64,000 bases of DNA from Volvox africanus (Eukaryota; Chlorophyta; Chlorophyceae; Chlamydomonadales; Volvocaceae), in contig BSDZ01000010.1 in assembly GCA_030268105.1 (NCBI GenBank), positions 2,208,001 through 2,272,000 on the forward strand, read 5' to 3'. Below, one piece after another: positions 42,243-54,600 of this stretch. Within the stretch, counting starts at the first letter, position 1; each line of letters starts with the position of its first letter. The notes beneath the pieces were generated by a model. It was not told the origin of the DNA and did no database searches. It worked only from the letters and a program-made list of their open reading frames with translations. The translations under genes were made by a program, and so were the position numbers.

Positions 42243-45200
42243 TCAATCAACCTTCTTAACCGCTTTCTCCTCCTCCGTCTGTCGTGTTTGCAGCCGGTCA
42301 GAGCGCTTCTTCGGCATCGACTCGTACAGCACCGCGCGCTCTTCTGCCTTCCTCCCCGTCTGCAAACTAGCAGTTAGCTTGGGCAAAACCTGTGGGGAAG
42401 AAGGGAGGGAGGATCGATAAGATGGGTTAGTTGGTGTAGCTCTGGAGTTCTGGCGGGACCTCTGACAAGCCGCCAGACGTTTATATGTGTGATGTGGTAG
42501 TGTGGCGGTGTCGCGCTCGCTTTTCAGTAGTCAGCTAAAAGGGCTTCACAGCTTTTCGGAAAGTGTGCTGTGCCCATTTTCGGTGGATTTCGGTGACTAG
42601 GCCTGCTATCTTCCCATTCGCAGCTCCCGCTTTTCCATCCCACGTATTCGTATCCAGTCACTCCGGCGACTTGCAGAAGTCTGCCGGCATCGCCACCTCA
42701 AGCGCCTGCTAACACATACTCCCGCTTCCCTTCTTCCATGAAGCCCTGCACGGTGGGAAGTCGGTGTTGTGTCGCATAGTACGCCACTTCCCAGCCCAGC
42801 CCAGCCCAGCCCACTTACCCTTTCTCCATTTCTCCCTCCCGTCCACCCCTCCCACTGCCATGCCCGCTGCACGCCTCCCTTCCGTGCTCACCTCCTCGAG
42901 TGCTGCATGCAGCGCCCGCTCCTTGCGATTGCGCGAGGTGCCCATGCGGTGAGACAGATCCCGCACCTCCTCTAACGTTGTGCACTCCGTGCACCACTCT
43001 GCCGCATCAGCCTCAGCTGATGCGTCCCGACCGCCCTTGCCCGCTGCCCTTGGCGGCGTCTCCCTGCGCCGACGAAGAGTGCCGGGCCATGGCCAGTCAC
43101 GTCCACATCGAGGGCGACCGGATGCATCAGGGTTGCTTGCCACGATCTTCAACAGATCGTGTCGACCACCAAATGTACTGCAAGCAGTACTGATCCATGA
43201 ATTCCCTGTCTGACGGCACTGCGTATCTAAGAGAGCGCCACCTGGCCCAAAAGAAAGGACGTACAAGCTGTTGTACGGCTGGTGGGCTGTCCTGGCATTA
43301 TTACCTCTGTAAAGCTAATACGAAGAATTCCGCACTGGCGACACAAAAGTTGACAATCGCTGCATGTGGGTGTTGCACAATACCACCTAATAGATCGTAC
43401 ACTCAGGTTACAAATCCTGAGTGTTGCATTTAGTTCTTTGATATATTTGTGTGTATGTGTGTTTGTGCGCGTGGCCTCTAGGCAGGCCCTACTAATGAGG
43501 CTGTACCCAGACTGCACCTTGTTGGCGCGAAGGATCTGCAATTGTGCGAGGCTCACGGTAGTGCAAGTACTCGCAAGTAGATTTAGCCAACCGAGATTAG
43601 GCCAAACCTGCTGATTAATGTGTAAGCACCTGGGCAGTTTGGTGGAAAATGAAAGGAACAGACTCTCCAATAATGTATTTGGATATTGCATTAAAATTAA
43701 AAATCAAGCAGGCATATAGGCCTTGGCGCTAGTCTTTGAAAGAAAACAAACACAGTCAAAATTTGCTATAGCAGCAATATGCGGGCGAAAAAACATAAAA
43801 GAACAGTGCATCGGATAGCAGGATGAGTAATGAGGACTTCCGGTGTCAGTCATAATCGTGGATCAGATCATTCCGCCAAGCACCATCTGCATGCAACCCC
43901 ATGTCATCACCGTACCTCTACGTGTGCTTCCATAATGCAGCCAACATCTTTCCGAACACACTTATTCCGCACCCAATATGTACAGCCAAACAAATCACTG
44001 TTTTTTATATTCAGAGGCCCCGAGTTCCTCAGAGGTGGCCACCCTCTCCAGTCTCCACCAAGATCATTCGCCTGATGCTGCTGTCTATAATCCCTGGCAC
44101 CCACCACCCCTGCCAAATATACTTGCATTCCCACCTACCGGCGGGCCCCACGGTGCAGCCCTGCCCACCCAAAGATATGTGTGGGATGGGGCGGGGGAGG
44201 TTGGCTTCATCACCCGTGGCCACTGCCACCTGGCAGTCCCTACCTTTCCCTGTATTTCGGGGCACCCTCATCCGTTCACTCCTAGGGATGTTGACTGCTC
44301 CGAAACCAGTGATTAAGGTGTTTGAATAGAGCCCTGCCTCCTTCCACCCAGGTGCTTAAGAGGAGTTGAAGTCCTCACAGACCCAGTCTTTTACCCACAA
44401 CCAGCGGCCACCAAAAACCCCGAAGGCCACACGTTCTTGCTTCATGCACAACAACGCTCGCCTCAGACATCCAGATGCCGGCTCTCCCAGCGGCGGCTGC
44501 TCGCCGCCCATCCCTCAAGCCCAAGGTTTCGGAGCCCCAAAATGCTATCAGGGCTCTTCTGAAGCGCACCACTAACGCTGCTGCTGCCGCCGTGGTGAAC
44601 ACCCTCCGCTGCCGCTCTCGCTGCAGGCAGCCCCCCCGCAACCCCCGGCTCGGCTTCTGAACCCTCCAGTGTGATTGACCCCGCTTCGAAGGGAATTCCG
44701 CAGAAGCCAGAAGATGACCCATGGGTCGGCATTTCTGCATGAGAGGAGCCCAACACAGCCACACGTGGCCTGTACAGAGCCGTGTATGAGATTGGCGAGA
44801 GGAAGTCAAAGCGGTTTGGAGGTGCGGGCTCCGAAAAAGATCCCTGGGAGTTCAGAACGGCGGTGTTGTGCAGTGTCCGTGACTGCGGCTGTGGGTAGAG
44901 GCGGAGAGCACAGGCACAAATATACGTAATCCAAAGTCCCACTTACGTCTGTCTTTGCTCGAGATTAAAAACCCTGAGTCATATTCCCCCAAATGTCAGT
45001 TCGTGTGTGTGTATTGCTGAGTTGTGTGACCTCAATCAGGGTGGTATATGGGGTATCAAAAGCATCAATCAGCTCGTGATGCGGCGGGGTCAGCGGGGGG
45101 GGGATTCAGGTCTGCAAGACCTGCAAAGAGCAAAAACAATCAAACAACCGGTACCTCCGCAGTCCGTTCTTTAAATTCATAAATAAGCCTCTTAACCCGA

Positions 45201-46759
45201 AGTAAATGCGCCCACTCCCCCCTTCCAAACAAGCCTCCTCTTACCAACTGCATTTGCTGCTGCTGGCCACTGGCATAACCGCCCCTCTCCCCGCGACTGC
45301 CGCCATCCGGGCACCCTGCAGCCACATCGGCCTTAACCAGCGGTGAGCACCCCAGCGGCGGCGTCGATGGCAGCAGCAGCTGCGGCTCCACCGATGCCAT
45401 CCTGATGGCTGCGGCCAACTCGCTGGAAGTCGTACGGCCCGCCACAGTTGTTGTGGTTTCGGAAAAGGTATCGGAGCAGCAGCTTTCGAAGCCTCCAGAA
45501 CCACTGCCCGCTGAGACGTAACTCACGACGTCCGCCGCGGTGGCGCCAGCGGCGGCACTGCCGTCAGCATAATCAGGGTCATCAGCCGCCAAGGGGTCGG
45601 GGATTTCTGCGGTCCGAAAGGCGAAATCTTGATACCCGCCAGGGCCGAGCGGTTTCCTGCCCTCGCTCTCACTCGCGTTCTCGACTTCAGCCTCGCCCAG
45701 CAGTGGAAGCTGTCGCTCCGCCTCCTCCCACTGCAGATGCTGCTGTTGCTGCTCCAGCTGCGGCGGCGGCTGCAGCGCCTCCCCGGTCTCGGCTGGACTA
45801 GGCTGGCCGGCGGGGGCTTGTGCCTGCATGACGAGATTGGCAGCTGCCTGGGACTCCAAAAAGCGTACGATGGATTCCTTGAGGTCCTGCGGGAGGCGGG
45901 AAAGGTACAGGTTGCATTGATTGGCGCATGTAGGCTCATTCCCGATCATAACGGTGTTCTCCGTATACTGGAGCATGGCCGAGCAGCAGTGTGGTTTGAG
46001 GAGACAGGGCAGGCAGATGGAGCGAAACACGCACCTTGGGACAATTAATGCGCAGCTCCTCTGCTTGTGGCTGCGAGGCCTGGCGGGATTCTGGAGGCCC
46101 CAGCTGCACCGCTAGGGAGCCCTGCAACCTGCAACATCGTGTTGGGAGAACAAGGCGCCCACCTATATGTGCTTGACAAGTTTGACAAGTTTGACGTAGT
46201 ACCATTAGACAGCGCATATCGCACCGCGTGACATAAGTTGACATGGCCTTATACTCAAACGCAACCCTAAGGTACGATGAAAACGTCCGCGCTAGGGTTT
46301 CCATTCTGTGACGGTATTGTACTTGTTACATAAAACCATCAACGTCAGAAAGGGTCCGATAACAATATGAAATTGAAAGGCTTACTTGATCATGCCGAAA
46401 AGAAGGGAAATAGACGAGGACAGTTGTACGTCGGCAATTGTCGGGCGATGGTACTGGAGTGTGATGCAAATGATAGAGGCCACAGCCGCCAACAGCAGGC
46501 GAGCGGGCCTAGAGGAAAATAGCAGCCGCACAAGCTTCGCTAGTGAGCCGGGCACACGAAGAGCAGCGACGAGCGCGGTCCGGGGCAGGCGTGGCAGGAG
46601 CCCCAACAAGCGACGAAACCTTGCGACAGCTTGAAACAGCATATGAACTATCCTGCGTATGGTTTCTCTCCAAGCTAAAGTCAGCACTGGGCTTTTCGCC
46701 GATTGCCCGGTGGCAGGCCGTACTGATGTGACCTCGTTTGGAACAGATGCTGATTCCAT
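42243..46759 (-). CDS. Protein of unknown function with N-terminal hydrophobic region, about 578 aa
   Basis: Proposed exons in transcript order: 46759-46386, 46128-46035, 45967-45245, 44843-44570, 43016-42892, 42389-42243; phases 2, 0, 0, 1 and 0 match. The N terminus is basic and hydrophobic, with one or two possible membrane helices (TALVAALRVPGSLAKLVRLLF region and ARLLLAAVASIICITLQY, residues ~85-105). The middle is Ser/Ala/Gln/acid-rich and disordered, preceded by a Cys-containing segment (EPTCANQCNLYLSRLPQDL). The C terminus is charged and probably helical, ending EEEKAVKKVD. No family is recognised. The join between the 44843-44570 and 43016-42892 exons is the least certain; without it the frame stops at 44463. 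Its 1.55-kb intron holds repeat copy C. Confidence 0.6.
42791..42814 (+). repeat. CCCAG pentamer repeat in an intron
   Basis: About four or five tandem CCCAG units in the last intron of the minus-strand unknown gene. Confidence 0.8.
44178..44316 (+). repeat. Dispersed repeat, copy C (plus, truncated)
   Basis: Matches the first ~140 bases of copies A and B (TCACCCGTGGCCACT, GGCAGTCCCTACC, GGGGCACCCTCATCCGTTCA, CCGAAA.CAGTGATT) and then diverges. It lies in an intron of the minus-strand unknown gene, antisense to it. Confidence 0.8.
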
Positions 46760-48679
46760 TCCTTAAGGAACTTCTTGAGCAATCTTTAAATTTAGAAATG
46801 GCGTAACTCCATTTTGTCGGAGCAGCTTCGACAGCTGCTGCGCCAGTTTCCGGTAATCCGACACGTGGGGTTGATTTATTGCTGGTATGTAAATGTACAT
46901 TAAGGCTTTATATTGATTGCAATTTCATGATTCCAGATGTAATCAAAAGCGATGACCACGCAAAGAAGAGAAACCTAATTTATACAGAGCTCCTACGGCA
47001 GTCATTTAGCTTTCTTGCAGACAAGTGTCTCATTATGAAGAACAAATTTGAAAACTACCTATGTGCACTGCAAGGACGCAAACGGCTAGTAACTTTTTTC
47101 TGAATTTGGATTTCAAATACGGCAATAGGCCCATGGACGGCACAGGATGAGCTCTCGCAAGGAATATAGAGGTTGCCGCAAAATATATAATTTTTCTATT
47201 AGGATCAGCATAATCCGCTGCTCTATCACAAGCTATGATCTCTGCAGCATTTTCCCGTAAGGGGATCGCCTAGTAGGCTCGGTCCCAGGATGTGCCGCTG
47301 TGCTGCTCCTTGTTCCTTGTCGCTTAATCGCGTCATAAAGAGGAGCCGGCTCGTCCACCAGCTTTACAGCCCATGACCGAAATTTGTACTTTCGATCCGC
47401 AGGGCAGTGTACAATTTGGGTTGGGGGTAAGAAACGGTTACCAGCCGAACCTCTCGACCACGAAACGGTCCATCTGTATTTCCTTCAGTAATTTTGATTG
47501 TCCAAACCACCAAACCTCTAGCATGCGAAAACCCAAGGTCCTCAGGACTGGCGCACCACGCTACTGACTCTAAGTTCTACTACCCTGGGGTGATGCCATC
47601 TGGAGAAGGGGGAATGAACAGCCCTTTCAGACATGCCTAAGGCCCAGCCGCCCTTGCTGTTTCCTTTATGCCCCTGAGGTCGTACCTCACTCGCTCAGGT
47701 CTCCGGTGTCTGCAAGGCCGCACCCTGACACGCCGCATGCATGCAGGGACACTCCTCCCCCGCAGGGATGCCACAAACCAGGGGAAGGGGAGGAAGGACG
47801 GAAAACCGAGGAGCCCCCCGCCGAGCGAAGAGACAACACCGCATGCTAAAGAAGAAAGGCGAAAGGCTAGTCACGATCCAGTGAGTTCAAACGGGCAAAG
47901 GCCCTTGCCCGGATAGGAGGACTGAAGCTCTAACCAACCAAAATTCTTGTGAGAGTTTTTTGCGTCTCTAAACGTCATTTTGTGCCCCTTATTTCATATG
48001 AGACTGGAGTGCGCTTATAATTTACAAGTGCTCCTTAACGCTCTGATTAGGTCTCAGATTTGCTTGTCATTAGTGGCCAAGGCGACTACATTCCTAAAGT
48101 CGTCAGACGCTAAGCGCTGCCCTGAATCTCCTACGATTCTGCAATTACGTCTCTCGTAGTGCTCGTGGTAAGTCAGCGCACACAGTGACTGCAGCGGCGC
48201 CGAAACCATTGAATAAAGCGCTTACTCTTCATTTTTGAGACACAATTGTCCCACTGGTACGACGTCCGTCGGCTTCTCGTTCTTTGGCGTAATGCGGCGT
48301 GGAGCCAGCGCTTGCAGCTGGCATCCTAGTGTACGGCAGTGATGTCAACAACAACTCGTATTTGTACCGCATTTGTTATGTCCGGCACGCCAACCCGATC
48401 TGCTCGGGTACTTCGAACGCTTACCCCTCCCTGGACAAACACTACACAAACAAAAACCAAAACACCACCTCTTAATAAAAACTTCTCCTCGTACCTACGA
48501 AACTAGACAACAAAATCGAAGTGAGGTACGATTTCTCATAACAGGAAGCTGGTTATGTAACGTTATGTACATCATGACGTGTATTGCAACATTCGTGCCA
48601 TTGGTGTTCCCCGGGTTCGTCATCACACTTTAGTTGAGTAGGTGCCTCCAGTTGTTCGTAAACCCCCCACCCGGGGCCG
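46760..48679. other. Intergenic region, A+T-rich in part
   Basis: Contains the 5' region of the minus-strand unknown gene and the 3' region of the MATE gene. TTACA at 48022-48026 (TGTAA on the minus strand) is a good candidate MATE poly(A) signal, about 650 bases after its stop. Several short open frames (for example 46879-47103 and 47668-47916) have no recognisable similarity and no supported exon context. Confidence 0.4.
48022..48026 (-). other. Candidate poly(A) signal (TGTAA, minus strand)
   Basis: First TGTAA read on the minus strand after the MATE stop codon at 48680-48682. Confidence 0.4.
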
Positions 48680-51600
48680 TCAGGTGATGTGCTCGGCGGT
48701 CAGCAGCGGCTCATGCACACCGTGTCGACTCCCCAAACCCGCGTGCAGCATCACGTGTCCCGCCGCGGCGTCCAGGGAGCCCCGCCGTTGACGGAACTGG
48801 GTCTCTGCCGTCTCCGCTACTACCGCCGTCGATGCAGCTGACGTGATGGCTGAACCCTCTCCCCGCTCTGCAACCTCCGCGGCAATAATCGCCGCAGTGC
48901 CTGCCCCTGCCGCCTCCGCCGACGCCAGCATCCCGGCCTCCGATGCCGCCACCCGATGCAGCGCCTTTCGCGCCTCCTCCTGCCAGTCAAACCGCAAGAT
49001 GCCCCCCAACAGAACAACTGCCTGTACGGCGGTGTGGAAGGGAGTTGTGCAGGGAAGTTAGAGAATGTACGGATGCAAAGGACCAAATGAAGAGGAGGGC
49101 CCGAACCCACAACATGTACACGCGAATGCCGTACTAACAAAGCCAGCACAAAGACCATATCGTCGTACCTGCAGCGCCGATGCAAGTCCCATGGCCAGCC
49201 ACAGCCCCATGGCGCCCATGTGGTTTCGGAGCGCCAGGTAGGCTGCGAGCGGCAGCCCAAGAAACCAGTAAACCTGCGAGTACGACACCTTTGAATAAGT
49301 ACGAATAACAACATGATAACATGCAAGTAACCCAGACATATCTCCGGCTGGTTCTGCGTCTTTTGCCGTACTCACGCTACACGTATTAACCTATTTGGAG
49401 TTTGGTTTCATCCGTCTGCCTCATGGCGGCTCTTTTCGTCTTATCTCCGCCCGGTGGTGGTGGAGGGATACTTCCTTTCAAAAACCCAGTACTTCCCCCT
49501 CCCGCAACACTCAGATGTGTTTCCTTCATCCCCTCCCCCCACCTCCCCGCCCGGACCTCCGTCTCCTTTATGCTTCACCCACCGCCAAGTTGACCTTGAA
49601 CGCGAGCTCCTGGCGCCCACTGCCCCTCAGCACCCCGCTGCTCACTGACACCACCGAGTCGGCCGCGTTGGACAGCGTCAAAACCGGCATCAGCGCCACC
49701 ACTGAGGAAAACCGACCAACGGACCCATGGGTCACCGGGCAGGGGAACACAGATGTGAGCGCAAGGATACTGGGAGGGGGAGGGGTTCGCGCGGTAGTTG
49801 AGAAAGTGCGAACCGGAAGGATGTCGCTTCCAATCTTGGAAAGGAGGTAGGAACGGGGGGAGGGGGTTGTAAACAACCGGGAGGTCAGAATGGAAGGGGA
49901 AGGCGAATACACGAGACCTGGTACTGCCGCTGTAGCAAAGCTGCTGACGATTGCTGTTATGAGAAGGAGCAGATGGAGGACGAGAGGTGGGTGTTGTTGA
50001 CTCACTTCCGTCGGCGGTGCCTCCAGACGACTCAGTGTTGTAGTCTGATATGCGGAGGCTATATATACACACACATATATGTGTGTGTGTGTGGAACAGC
50101 TTTGGAAAAGCCAGAGGAACAAAGAAATGACTCTCAGAATAGAATACGACATAGCTGATATGAAGCGAAAGGGGGTGGGATGCGGATGCGGGAGATGATC
50201 CTCCCTCTCCCTCTCCCTCTCCCTCTCCCTGCACAACGCTTACGGTTGCCCACCCCTGGACCCGGACTTTTTGATGGCCGTGGTGCAGAAGGTCCGAGAA
50301 GAGCAGGCATGTGTCACCCTGGTGGTCCCCTACTGGACAGCTCAACCTTGGTGGCAGCAACTCATGGAGCTAGCAGTGGACCTGGTTCTCCTCCCATCCA
50401 ACACCGTGCTGTTTGCTCCTGGGATGGGAGGTTCGAACACCTTCCTTCCTCCTCCGAGTTGGCAGGTCGTAGCAGTACGGGTGCAGTGGTAGAGTGGGCT
50501 CGCTCTCTTGAGGGGAATGCCGTTGCTAGGGTGGCCCCTAGATATGGCCTTAACCTGGGTTTGGTTGCTGCCCCTCCCGTGGTTTCGGACCTGCTGGTTT
50601 CTCATCTTCAGTCGGGAGCTGCAGGGTTAGATCATTCGGCCCGTCTCCAACAGTTAGTGCAGGTCGTGATGGCTCGTGTTGGTGCTAGTACTTGGCGGTC
50701 TTATGGATCTCATTTTGCGGCCTTTGTGCGTTTTTGTGTGATGGAGGGCCTGGAGTTCCTTCCGGCTTCCTTATATGCAGGCTTGTTGTGGGGTCAGTTT
50801 CTGGCGGCAGTGTCCAGGCGCGTACTGCTCAGCCGTACTTCAGTGCTGTTAACACGATTTACGACCTTCTGGGTTACCCTAAGCCTTGTGCTGGAGACAA
50901 TGCCTTGCTTGTAGCCTTCAGAAAGGGTTGGGAGCGTCTTCAGGTCTCCTATTCCCCCACCTCCTCTTTAGTCTTAGCCTTCAGTGCGGAGAGTGCTTGG
51001 GTGCTGTATGAGGCGTTACCGTTAGTTTCGGTTAGCTCCCCTGTTTTCTTGCCGCTTTTATTTGTTGTCTTGGGGTTTTGTTTGTTCCTGCGTCCGGATT
51101 GCCTCCTGTCGGTTTGTTGGGCACGTGTGGTGGAGGTGGGAGGTATCCCGATTTTCCAGTTCAAACCCCTTAACTGGAAAGGTAGGGTAGTGTCTGCTGA
51201 ACGTGCCCCAGTACTGCAGTTTCCTCTTTGTGGTCTTCCTTTTCTCCGAGTTGCCTTGTTGCAGCGTTTAGCTCAGGACCAGTCTCGTCTTTGGCCTGTC
51301 CGTCAGTCTACTCAAGGGGCAGAGCGTTGGTTCGACATGGTGCTTGGTCAGTTTTGGTGGTTGGAGTACTAATTCGTCGGCTTTGCGGGAGCATCATCTT
51401 GACTTAAGTGTTCGCGCCTGCCCTAAAGCCTTAGCGTTTTTTGGCCCTCTAGCGGTTGGCCGGGTCGCGCCGTTTGAAGTTCAGTACTTCAACCGTTAAG
51501 CGCTGGTATCTGTTCTTTGGCTTTTGATCCGAGAGCAACAACTAATGCAGGCTTGCGTTAGGAAGCCGGGTTAGTTAGGCGTAAGGCCTCGGTAAGGCAT

Positions 51601-54600
51601 TTAAACTAAGGGCCTTACCTCAGCCCGTGTCCTCAGGGCTGTATTTATTCGCGTGTGTAGTCGTTCCTTTTATCTTGTTTTTGTTGTTCAGCACGCGCCC
51701 GCCCGCCCATCCCTTGTCGCATCGCCCGAGGTGTTGCTGGTTTCTTTCCTTGGTTCGTCAGGCCTTCGGTTCTTGACCTAGGCCTTTATTAGCACAGTGC
51801 AATGGTAACAGAAATGGCAATGGAAATCCCTCTCCCTCTCCCTCTCCTTTCCACGCGGTATCTGCCAAGCAGCACCCCCCCTTCCCCCCATCTTTATCTG
51901 CTCACCAAGGGAGGTGATGTTGCTGTCCTTGGTGAACAGCCCGGCCCACTGCCGAGGAGCTGACAGCAGTCCTGCACTGGCCCCCAGCGGGGCGACCAAA
52001 CCCATACACAGACACACGAGACCCGCAAACCGGGCCACCCGGCCCCGACCCGCACCTGCCAGGGCGAGAAGAGGGCTTAAGGGTTTCAAGTGGAACAGGA
52101 AAGAAGCTGGTGTTTGGTAGTTATTCGTTGGCAGTTGGTAGTTGGTGGTTTTGGGAGGATGGGTATTCGGAAATGGGTTTACCAACCAAAGCGTGCGGAG
52201 ACGAGAAGTCCGGGGGCGGGGCCGGGGGTTAAGTCTTCGGCATTGGGGCATTGGGGTTTTTAGGTGGACTGCGTCAGTAATGCGCAGGATGTGATCAGGT
52301 GAGATGCGCCAGGTGACATGGCAGCTAGGGTAGCAGTGGGGGGTAGCACCACTCACACAGAACTGGAGTAGCCATCCAGGTCAAAACCCGAGCTGGCTCT
52401 GCGGCCTCCGAAAGGCCGGGAGACATTGCGCGAGAGCAACGAGCCAAACGTTCACGAGGCCTGACGCCAGTAGGAAGTGGCTTAGCCCGCCCGCGTGTAG
52501 CCGATTAACCGGGGAAGCGGGTTACATCCCGACGTGAGACCAGACGGGAGACCAGACGGGACAGTGAGGCCAGACGCCATGACGTCAGCTCAGTCCAAGC
52601 CCACTGGAAATGAGCCGAACGTGGACCGGGACCGGGACAGGGGCCAAGCAACCCGAGATCTTGCCCACACACACCCGGTCGGTTTCTTCCCCGGCACCCA
52701 CCCAGCTCATTGGACACTCGGGTGGCGGCAGCGACACTGAATCCCTCCACCACCATGAAGAGCAGCGCGTGGGTGTCGAAGGCCAGACCTGTTGTGTTTC
52801 GTTTGAGGGGTGGAGGGGTGGGAGGGGTGGAGGGGTGGAGGGGTGGGAGGGGTGGAGGGGTGGGAGGGGTGGAGGGGTGGGAAAAGAGGGGGAGGAAAGG
52901 GGGAAGGGAAGGTAATCGTAATCTTAAGACATCGATCTTGGTGTCGTATATTGATGTCGGTCTAATCCTGGGGCCTGGGCCCCCCACCCCCCCACCACTG
53001 ACCTATGGACCTGCCTACTCCACTACTTTCCCCACTCACCCATGGCTCCCAGCTGCACCTTGGCGTCCGGTAGCGTCCCCGCAATGAGCACCACCGCTTC
53101 ATACGTCCACCAGTCCAGGCAGATGGCGGCGGCGGAGGGCAGCGCGATCTGCAGCGAGCGAAGGAAAGTCGTGGGGGGAGGGGGGAGGGGGGAGAGCCGA
53201 AGAATTAGCGGGATAAGGACAAACAACAACAACACTTGTGTCTGTGTGTCTGTGTGTCTGGGAGGGGGGGGGGAAGTCGAATAAACAAGGCATAATACCG
53301 CTGGGTAAGGGAAGGTGGGGAACACATATGAAGGGAACTGGATGACGGCGCCCGATCACCTCCCCGCCCCCTCCCCTCCTAGCCCCTACCCGATCACCTC
53401 CCGGCCCCCTCCCCTCCTGGCCCCTACCCGATCACCTCCCCGCCCTCTCCCCTCCTCGCCCATACCCGATCACCTCCCGGCCCCCTCCCCTCCTGGCCCC
53501 TACCCGATCACCTCCCCGCCCTCTCCCCTCCTCGCCCCTACCCGATCACCTCCCCGCCCTCTCCCCTCCTCGCCCCTACCCGATCACCTCCCCGCCCTCT
53601 CCCCTCCTGGCCCCTACCCGATCACCTCCCTGCCCTCTCCCCTCCTAGCCCCTACCCGAGCATCCCCTTTCCATCCACTCCTTCCCCTACCCCTGCCGTG
53701 TATTGCTGATTCTTCCCCCCCTGCTCCCCTGCTCCCTCCTGTCCTAAAGCTTATCTTTGTCCGTCCACTCTGTCCACTCAGTCCAATCCACATAGGGCCC
53801 AGCCCCCAAACTGCTACCGCACCTGCATGTATTCGGCCCAGCCGCGGAACGCCTGTGTGGTGAATCCATTCCATGTACGGCAGCCGATTGCCTGGCCGTA
53901 CAGGTGAAGCCAAACCATGGCGCCGACAAGCAACAACACCTCCAATAGCTGTCGGGTGAATGGCAACAAGGGTGGGGGCCCCATGCAGTGCGGTTTTGAT
54001 AGCGTGTGTGTTTTATGATTGCATCTCGTCCCCAACATTTTTTCCCATCTCACACCCTCTCTCTGTGCCCATCCCACCCATATCATTTTACCGCATTATT
54101 AGCAGTATATTTTGGGTCGGCACCACCAGCACAGTGTCTGTTGTGTTTCGATTTCATCTCCCCCCCCCGGCGTGGCAGGGCTGATTGCACGCCATCGACC
54201 CACAAACAATGATGAAAATCGCCCAACACCAAAACCAACCAATAAGTCCTTGTCGTCGTATGCGTGGGGTAACCCCTCTTAGGGTAAGGAAGGCATGTAG
54301 AAATAGGGGGCTCCCGCCAGGTCGGGTTTAGGCGTCCAGATGGTACGGAATACCATCCTGAAACACATACACACACACACACGCAAACGCACACATAAAC
54401 ACACACACACACGCACCCCACCCCACCCCACCACCTGCAGCAGGTTGTAGGCCACCGCCGCCCCCAATACGCCCCAACCCAGCTGGAACATGAACACGTG
54501 GTTAATCAGCGGGGTTGCTGCCGTACATACGCTTGCCACCACTGTCAGCGGAGCCACCACGCCCTGGCGGGTATTAGTTGGCCGGTATGGTTAGTTCGTT

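Noticed and set aside
49568..50360. Two long minus-strand frames with Arg-Glu runs
   Set aside because: They read from the tenth MATE exon into its upstream intron; the Arg-Glu part is the CCCTCT simple repeat.
53351..53654. Possible CRISPR-like array
   Set aside because: Units are contiguous tandem copies with no unique spacers, and the context is a eukaryotic intron.
53315..53863. 182-codon Pro-rich open frame
   Set aside because: It is the translation of the 38-base minisatellite in a MATE intron, on the opposite strand to the gene.
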